Assembly: GCA_035079385.1 (NCBI GenBank)
Contig: JAVHKY010000023.1
Span: 620,001 to 684,000, forward strand
Reading direction: 5' to 3'
Source of the DNA: Aspidiotus rigidus
Lineage: Eukaryota; Arthropoda; Insecta; Hemiptera; Diaspididae
Length of the DNA stretch: 64,000 nt
The stretch's first letter is position 1, and the number at the start of each line of letters is the position of its first letter. The notes below the pieces were generated by a model, which saw only the letters and a list, made by a program, of their open reading frames with translations, had not been told where the DNA came from and searched no databases. Made by a program: the position numbers and the translations under genes. This document shows, one piece after another, positions 56,391-64,000 of the stretch.

Positions 56391-58719
56391 GAAAAAGAAG
56401 AAAAAGAAGATAGGACTGGGTTGGCTGAAACTGTGACCTATTTTTGGAACTTCTGAAATTTTCGAAGGTCGATCGTAGGTATCCAGGTATCTGGAGACTA
56501 AGAATAAACAGTAGAGGGAGATGACTTGCAACGATTTTAACTTTCGATGAATTATACACATGAAGAGAAGGCGGGCCGAGATACATTTGTCCTAATTGTG
56601 AGCCCTAAACAGTAAAAGAATGAGAAGAAGTGGAAACAATTCCCTCTCCCACCCCCTTTCTTACGAAGCTCAAAGTAGTGTTTCTCGAATGTCCCAGAGA
56701 AATCCTCACCTTTACACTCATTCCTAGGATGTAGGATAGACCCTTCCACTTCCCATGATACGCCACAAAACCCGACGTTAAAGCTTATAGCCTCAAATAA
56801 ATTGCTATTTTATTTTCTACCATAAATATAACTGTCTTTCAAAAATATCTTATATTATATCAATAGCAATAGGGAACATCCCTTAATACGATAATTGCTG
56901 GGTTTTCTGTCGTCCACACCCGTCATGGTGATGTAATCAGAAAGCTTTACCAAGAGATTTATGAAGACGGAGACCAAAAAAAATCTCAATAATTATCACG
57001 TTCAACAAGACAAACGATATTCGGGAAAAAAGAGGAAGAGAATCTTGCGTTCCATTGAGATCTATGTCGAGACTAAAAAAATGAATTCTTCACATCCCCA
57101 ATTTTGAAGAAAATTTCCAATTTTTGCATTGAGTCAATGACTAGATTTTGGAAAATTCGTCGATATCAAACGTAATTATTTCAGAAACGGTCGGTCAATC
57201 GTGCCAAAATTCAAACAAATTGAAATCAATTCTGTTCTTAAGCTAACGCGACCCTACGAAAATTACAAAAATTAAAATTGTGTCAAAGATGTTAATCAAT
57301 TCTTTCGGAAAACAATTGGAAATCCAATTTGAAAATTTCACTTCAACCAACTTCCGCGGACGTTCAAAAAGTTTTCTTAAAACTTACGATTATTACTCAA
57401 AACGACGTATATTCGCGTGAAAGCTTAAACGCTTCCGGTATTCGAAATAGAGAGTATGTACACACACACAAACCACTGTGTCTCTTGAACAAAAGCGACT
57501 AACAACATTAATTAAGATAATTAAAATGGCAAAAAGTTCGGCAACATATATTAGATTCGCGTACTGTATACGCATACGTTCACTGAAATACCAAACCTCG
57601 AGTAAATACTCAGTATTATGTAAACGAGAATTTTTATTAATTTCGCTCAGCTACCTCGTCCATACGATGTAAGTTTGTATTTACAAAATGTTCTAGACTA
57701 GCTGTATACATTGCGCGAACATGTATAGAGTAAAATATATTTACGAAATACAAGAAAGTTTTTCAGTTAAGCTTAAAATTTTAGCGTATATAATGAATAA
57801 GGACTAATTAAAATTAATTTACATACGGTATACGAGAGGTGAGAGAGGCGACTTGCTTTTTATAACGCTACGCTTCTACGTTCCTATAATACGCCGCGCC
57901 ATCTTACCGAACAAAATTTTAAACTTCTCCGACCGCCTTCGAACAGTCTCTTATTATTTACCAAGGTTTGAAACAGTCACATGCAGTCATATGCAGGAAC
58001 TCAAACGTCAACTTCGGTTCCAGCCTAGCCAAAATTTAAGGGAAGTTTAATTTTAGAGCGCCTTACTTTCAAAACAAGTGAGATCGTGGGGTTTTATAAG
58101 TAATAGATATTATGTTCAACGTCTTTCTGTCTGACTGGCGGTTCCAAGGAAGACATGATCTCCAACTTATTTCAGGGGCTCGAAAAAATGTCAACTATCG
58201 AATATATTTAAGATTCGCTCGACTTTCCATTTTGTTGATATTTCAACACAAGAATGTATATGTACCTTACTTTACTTGCCTTATCTGCGAGTAGTGAAGA
58301 CACGTCTTGCGTGTTACATTCCGCCTCTATCTCAGGACGAGACACCACCAGAGAAGAGTGTCGAGTTGATCCTCTACTGATCTTCTGTATTTTCTCAACT
58401 GCCTTTCCGGCTTTCGGATTTACCCGACGCCAAATTCCGTTCGGATATCATAGACATTCCATTATGTTGATATCTTGGCTCAAAAACGGGGAGTCAATTG
58501 ACAACCGTTCGTTAAAGGTTTGTTGTACATCTTCCTCTGCGAGTAGCGGAGACACGACTTGTGTCTTACACATACATGAGAGAGCGGAGGAGAGATTTGG
58601 AAAAATTTTCGAGCAATATAATAAGCATATCAAAAGTGGAGACTCGGAACAATGTCGATAATCGAGCTATAAAAAATATCGTCGCCAAAAACGAAAAATT
58701 CTTCATAGAACAGGTGTCC
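56391..58719. other. No gene recognised
   Basis: AT-rich DNA. Near 58288 and 58537 the words TCTGCGAGTAG...GAGACACG are repeated about 250 bp apart, inside an open frame (58254-58661 plus) with no recognised domain. Confidence 0.35.
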
Positions 58720-59385
58720 TGCTCGCCCCCCGTCGCTTGATAGTCGATTTCCAGTAAGTTTTCTGGTAATAAAAGCTGGTTGACTTAGAATCCACATCAA
58801 ATCGATGTCAATCTCGAGTTGATTTTGACTCAACTTCTCCAAATCATCTTATCAACCTGAAATCAACTGCTCTGTAGCGTCGATTAACAGTAAATCTTTA
58901 GTTTTCTGGTAGTATAGGCATGCTGGTCGACTTTGAATCGACGTCAATTCGGCGTCATTGCATGGTTGTTGCGGTCGATATCAGACCGACGAATATCGAC
59001 TCCATTTTGACTCGACTTATTTGCCACGTCGCTTTCAGATCAATTTTGAGTTCACTTCCTCAAATTTTTCCATCGACCTGGAATGAACCGCTCGGTTGGG
59101 TCAATTAAGAGTCGATTTCTAGTTCTCTGATGGTAATATAAGCTGGTTGACTTAGAATCCACCTCAAATCGAGTCAATCTCGAGTTGATTTTGAGTCGAC
59201 TTCTTGAAATTTTTCAATCGACCTGAAATCGTCTGCGCTGCGCTGTTGGGTCGATTAACAGTCGATTTTTAGTTTTCTCGAAACGTATGTTAGTCGACCT
59301 CAAATCGACGTCAATCTGAAGCCGCCGTAAGGTTGAAATCGATCTCACATTGACGTGTCACGATGGTCGAATTGACGCAATATCG
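58720..59385 (-). repeat. GTCGA-rich repeat block 3, opposite orientation
   Basis: Same family as 52860-53908 but reversed: TCGATTAACAGTAAATC, CTGGTTGACTTAGAATCCAC and GACCTGAAATC recur. PLE copy F starts at its right edge. Confidence 0.65.
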
Positions 59386-61158
59386 ACGTCAATGAAAGAG
59401 GGAGATTTAATCGCCACTAAGGCTGACAAGGGCAATGCTGTTGTGGTGATGGAGAAGTCGGCCTATTCTTCTAAGGTCCATGAAGTTCTCCAGCAGTGTG
59501 GTGCTAAAGAGAGTGAGGATTTCAGTTTTCCTAAGCACATTAAAGAAGTTAGAAGTGTCATCAACAGGAGTGAGGCTATCATCAAAACTCCTAGCTGCTT
59601 TAAAAAAAGCCCTCCTTCTTCCTAACCCCACACTCCCCCTCCTCTACGGGCTGCCCACAGTGCATAAGAACAATAACCCGATGCGACCCGTTGTTTCTTT
59701 CGTCTCCTCCCCGACCTACCTCTTTGCCAAATTCCTCGACCGTTGGTTCCAAAATCGCACTGATTTTGAATCTCTTCATTCGGTCTTGAATTCGGCCTCT
59801 TTAACTGACGTTCTGAAGGGTTGTAAGTCTTCCCCCCGGAACGGCCATCTGCTCGTTTGATGTTGTTGGTTTGTTCTCGAATATTCCTAAGGCTGCTACT
59901 ACCCAGCGTATGGGTGAGCTACTCGTCAAAGCCAATATTCCTCACAATGAGCTTCAGGAATTTTTCGATATTCGGAATATTTGCTGGTCCTCCAACTACT
60001 GTAAATTTGAAAAAAAATTTTTCGAGTTTCCTGATGAAGTAGGGATCCCTATGGGATCACCATTAGGCTCTCTCATCTCCGAAATTTTCATGTCTAAGTT
60101 TGAACTTGACCTCTTTTCCTCGAACCAGGTGTTACTTAATCATATTCACTATTGGCACAGGTACGTTGATGACGTTCTATGTACCTGGACTGGTCCCCCA
60201 GATCTCCTTGGTGAGTTTCGGAGGTATCTCAATTCCTGGTACCCTTCCATCAAATTTACGTTGGAAATAGGGGTATTTTCCATTAACTTTTTGGATTTAT
60301 CGATCTCTATAATAGACGGTATCCATAAGATTGGAATTTACAGGAAAGATACTACGACCAATGTTTTAGTCCACGGTGGTTCGTTCGGTCCTGTTGCTCA
60401 CAAGATGGTTGCTTTTCACAGCCTAGTTCATAGACTAACTCGTATTCCTTAGAGTCAGTCTGCCTTCAAGAAAGAGTTACTCACAATAAAACACCTGGCC
60501 AGAGTGAATGGGGTCAATGTCGATGTTGACGTGATGGTTCGGAGGAAAGTTACGAGGAGCCTTCTTGATTCCACCACCTCCCTCCCTCCCTCGAGACACG
60601 ATCCGTGATCGCCGTTTGCGTTGGATCAGTCTCCCTTTCTTGGGGACGTTCTCCCTCCAATTGGGTCGGGCCCTCCGCCCGTTTGGCTCCAGACCCGCGT
60701 TTTACAACCCCACCACAGTCAAGAGGTTATTTGTGAGACTGGAGGACCCCATACCTGTTGATGAGAGGAGTGGTGTTTACAAGTTGGAATGTGGGGATTG
60801 TGGAGGCTTTTATATTGGTGAGACCAGCCGCCAAATGAAAGTTAGAGTAGCTGAGCACCTGAAGTCTTGGAAGAAGGGACACTTAGGGGAGTCAGCTTTT
60901 GCTGATCATTTAATGAACAGTGGCCACAGCTTCCGCGAGGGATTCGAAAAGCTCCTCCATAAGGAGAATTCTTACCGGAAGCGCATTGATCTCGAGCATA
61001 TAGAGATAATGCGTCATCTCAACACCGATGGTATCACTGTACTCGACTCGTACATTCCGGAAGATGGCCTGATTGAACTGGTTTATGATTCAGCAAATAT
61101 TCAGAAGATCGAAAAATTCATGAAGCCTATTGTGAGGAATATTGGCTTTGACGAGTAG
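59386..61158 (+). pseudogene. PLE copy F, most complete RT plus GIY-YIG
   Basis: In order: EGDLIATKADKGNAVVVMEK (59401), DFSFPKHIKEVRSVINRSEA, frameshift 1 near 59590, LYGLPTVHKNNNPMRPVVSF, frameshift 2 near 59830, CSFDVVGLFSNIPKAATTQR, FEFPDEVGIPMGSPLGSLIS, HYWHRYVDDVLCTW (YVDD, ~60150-60190), SINFLDLSISIIDGIHKIGI, a TAG stop at 60450-60452, KHLARVNGVNVDVDVMVRR, frameshift 3 near 60590, RLRWISLPFLGTFSLQLG, then the intact nuclease frame SGVYKLECGDCGGFYIGETS and FADHLMNSGHSF to a stop at 61158. Domain order and length fit a PLE lacking only its N-terminus. Three shifts and one stop inactivate it. Confidence 0.9.
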
Positions 61159-62272
61159 CTCACCCATACGCTGGATAGTAGCAGCCTTAGGAATATTCGG
61201 GAACAAACCAACAACATCAAACGAGCAGATGGTCGTTCCCGGGGGAAGACTTACACCCTTTCAGAACGTCAGTTGAAGAGGCCGAATTCAAGACCGAATG
61301 AGGAGATTCAAAATCAGTGCGATTTTTGAACCAACGGTCCACGAATTTGGCAAGGAGGAAGGTGGAGGAGGAGACGAAAGAAACAACGGGTTGCATCGGC
61401 GTATTGCTCTTATGCACTTTGGGCAGCCCGTAGAGGAGGGGGGTGTGCGGTTAGGAACAAGGAGGGTTTTTTTCAAAGCATCTAGGAGTTTTGATAATAG
61501 CTTCACTCCTGTTGATGACACTCATAACTTCTTCAACGTGCTTAGGAAAACTGAAATCCTCACTCTCTTTAGCACCACACTGTTGGAGGACTTCATGGAC
61601 CTTGGCAGAATAGGCCGACTTCTCCATCACCACAACAGCATTGCCCTTGTCAGCCTTAGTGACGATTAAATCTCCCTCTTTCATCTTCCTCTTCAAACCT
61701 TGAATTACTCCTCCCAATTTATTACTCATGCGAGGGAGGGGGTTATTACGGACTAATTCGGTACAAACTTTTTGGGTATTAAAACCAGGACCAATTTTAA
61801 CCGCAAGATCCGCAACAACATTCGCCAAGGTTTCCTCCTTCTTGAGGGGAAGTAAACTGAATTTCAAACCTTTCTCAAGGGGGGCAGTTTCGTCACTATT
61901 AAACACTACCTGACTATTATTTATGGGGTGGGGGGGGGGGGTGGAATTTATGAACGACAACACCGTCACTCACCCCTTCCTCAGCCACCTCATCATTAAC
62001 CTTCAATAGGGAGGTCAGCTTCTTATTTTTCTTCTCCTTCAAGTTCACCTCAAACTGCCGACACTTTAAATTGACGTCCCGCATAAAGTAATCAAACTCA
62101 AGGGGGAGGAGCATACCGGAGAGTCTCGAATGGACCATAAGGTTTAATCTAGTCGTAATATTAAATTTACCATACCATCTTCGCAACTCTGTTCTTATCC
62201 ACTTCTCCCTCATATAATTTCCCAGTTTCTTAGTCGTAACCTTACAATCGGAAGAAAACCGGCGTCCTGATC
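61158..62272 (-). pseudogene. PLE copy G, N-terminal half, inverted beside F
   Basis: On the minus strand: KVTTKKLGNYMREKWIRTEL (62240), FDYFMRDVNLKCRQFEVNLK, a frame change at a homopolymer near 61930, DETAPLEKGLKFSLLPLK, IGPGFNTQKVCTELVRNNPL, EGDLIVTKADKGNAVVVMEK, DFSFPKHVEEVMSVINRSEA, then two frameshifts at the same places as in copy F, MQPVVSFVSSSTFLLAKFVD, and finally sequence matching CSFDVVGLF to RMGEL at 61158. It supplies the N-terminal region missing from every other copy here. Confidence 0.85.
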
Positions 62273-62400
62273 GAACTGGTTTATGATTCACACCGCGATT
62301 TCTCGTTTGGACAATCTTGATACCTTGTTCTTCTTTTCTGTTCGTCAGTTGCTTTCATTTCAGGCTTGAAGATGGTTTATTAACCGAAAGCGCTCGTCGT
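62273..62400 (+). mobile_element. Plus-strand PLE C-terminus and tail with stem-loop
   Basis: CTGATCGAACTGGTTTATGA repeats the C-terminal codons of copy F (61069-61092). The frame goes on to DFSFGQS and a stop, as in other PLE ends. The tail has TTGCTTTC and, at 62367-62390, box TTGAAGAT, stem GGU/ACC, loop TTATTA and GAAA followed by GCGCTC. It is probably the tail of copy F, displaced by copy G. Confidence 0.65.
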
Positions 62401-64000
62401 CTTATATTTTTCTGTGGTTTGTATTGTTTACTCTCTCTTCGGTGTATTCGACCTTTCGCGTTTATTATGGACAGCCGTAACCTTGAGGAACGTATTCGTT
62501 TAATTCGTCTCCTATCATAATCGCTCCCTATCATCATATTATATTACACGAGAGTCAACATTTTTTCAAATCCCTCGAAAATGATCGGGCAGACCATTCG
62601 CGCCCTTCAACACCTTCTGAGCGTACTCTTGGAAAATGAGGTTGAAGGGACGAAAGTGGGATAAGAAAAGGACGCTCTCTTGAAACTGATGTAAGATATG
62701 TAGCAAATACACTTCTCCGGGTATTGGAAAAAATTGACATAAAGAGGGCTTAAAAGTGCAAGATTACTACGTAGTTCGTCAATTATTAAAAAATTTTATT
62801 CATCGTCCTGGAAAAGACCGTTTTAATTTCTTTTTCTTCGTGCAATTTCGATTGTCCTACGTAATTCCATGTCAAAATGTACATCGCGACAAAGTAAATC
62901 GATATATTCTATTTTTTTCCTCCATGTTGCGATCCAATGCCGTCATAGAGAAGTGCCTGTGCGGGGGGGGGGGAGGTGAACGGATTAATCTACTGTAAGT
63001 CTGGTAATAGTATACTGTATATTAGGCCTTATACGCTGGAGGTCCACATTTTTTTAAGTCCCTAAAGTAGGTCAAGGTCATTGATTACGTCATAAGGCGT
63101 CACGCTCCACAGATTTCTGATCGACCCCCAGTCCAAAAGAACACGCAAACCATATAAACAAGCAAACTTTGTCAAGCACCTGACTGTGCCATCTATCCGA
63201 CAATTGTGTGGTTCTCTTAAGAAATTTTTGACATATTTTTTGACGGTCGATAGCCTGAGAAAGGGACTCTTGGAAGCAATGTACAGAAAATCATCTCTAT
63301 AACACCGTCTGATGTTTAAGGAAACTTGACTTTTATACATCCTTCGTTCGCAATCCAATAAATCTACATAATATTGAGATGACACCGATTTCGTCTTCTC
63401 TCTCATACAGCATCCATTCATACGTCTCATACCTCTGAAAGGACGTTTCTGATGCGTAATGGACTTACATACACACTGAAAGTAAGAAAAAAAAAAGTAA
63501 ATATCACTGCTGTAAATCTTGACCTTCACTCGACAAGATATTTTTCTCGCATTAGATGTTCGCATTCGGTACGTACATGTATGATTACAATTCGTACTTT
63601 GAGTTAATTATCATTCACGTGCACTTTAGAGAAGTGGAAAACTCGAACTCGCCGGATATCATCTGCGATATTCAGTGCAAAACATATATCATCGTATCAG
63701 AACAATTTAAAACGAAGTCTTGACCTGTCTGAACTATGAACGAGGACACACGATGAGTATACGTATAGCCTATATTATTGCTTCGATGATTTAGAGAGAA
63801 TCATCGTAAAAGCAAGCACACTGCGCTGAAGGGGTACGAAACTTTATAAATTTATATGAATCAAGTTTGGGTTTCTGTTTACTCAATCCAGATACGAAGT
63901 ATTCATCAATTGAACAAAGAAGATTACGCTACCATAGACTTACACACTTACCAGCTACTCGTCTCGATCAAGGCTTTTCAAAGTTGATAAAATCACAAAA
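62401..64000. other. No gene assigned; one 167-codon minus frame
   Basis: The frame 63565 to 63062 (minus) starts with ATG and includes RRMNGCCMREKTKSVSSQY and YVKNFLREPHNCRIDG. It has no domain I recognise, and no promoter or splice evidence. A G-run lies near 62963. The remainder is AT-rich. Confidence 0.25.

Overview
The window looks like repeat-dominated, AT-rich nuclear DNA of an arthropod, probably an insect. The grounds are the element types: Penelope-like retroelements (PLEs) with a GIY-YIG nuclease, R1-clade LINEs, an RNase H-bearing non-LTR element and a hAT transposon with a TTF-type zinc finger. Short intron-like gaps with GTAAGT donors and long satellites fit the same picture. 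No operon, rRNA, tRNA or confidently named host gene was found. The taxon is inference.

Layout. 0-3.5 kb: mostly unassigned, with a small R1-like relic. 3.5-7.5 kb: a 100-bp satellite, broken by a repeat element (called Y here), which is broken in turn by a 5'-truncated R1-clade LINE flanked by a 233-bp direct duplication. 7.6-12.5 kb: short hairpin-ended elements (called X here) and an inverted Y copy. 13.8-14.3 kb: two exon-like blocks with a 36-bp in-frame repeat and an RxxxxH motif. 14.3-20 kb: PLE remnants, a hAT MITE and a dimeric ~150-bp satellite holding a PLE insertion. 22.8-25.7 kb: a complete hAT element with an intact 787-aa transposase, TIRs and a perfect 8-bp TSD. 27-38 kb: PLE and non-LTR fragments, a ~98% identical 455-bp repeat pair and more X copies. 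40-46 kb: a second copy of the dimeric satellite, a second PLE family and a broken R1-like copy. 47.9-50.7 kb: a 44-45-bp minisatellite. 52.9-59.4 kb: GTCGA-rich degenerate repeats, a 44-bp palindromic array and a third Y copy. 59.4-62.4 kb: two head-on PLE copies sharing two frameshifts.

How the parts relate. Almost everything recognisable is mobile DNA, and the insertions can be partly ordered (satellite, then Y, then R1; satellite, then PLE). Seven PLE tails carry one conserved element: an 8-nt box ending in AT, a 3-bp stem with covarying pairs, a 6-nt loop, then GAAA. This resembles the box I-stem II-GAAA core of hammerhead ribozymes, but stems I and III could not be completed. Only the hAT transposase has a fully intact frame. 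Most PLE frames carry frameshifts, stops or insertions. Everything was read by eye, and no searches or alignments were run.
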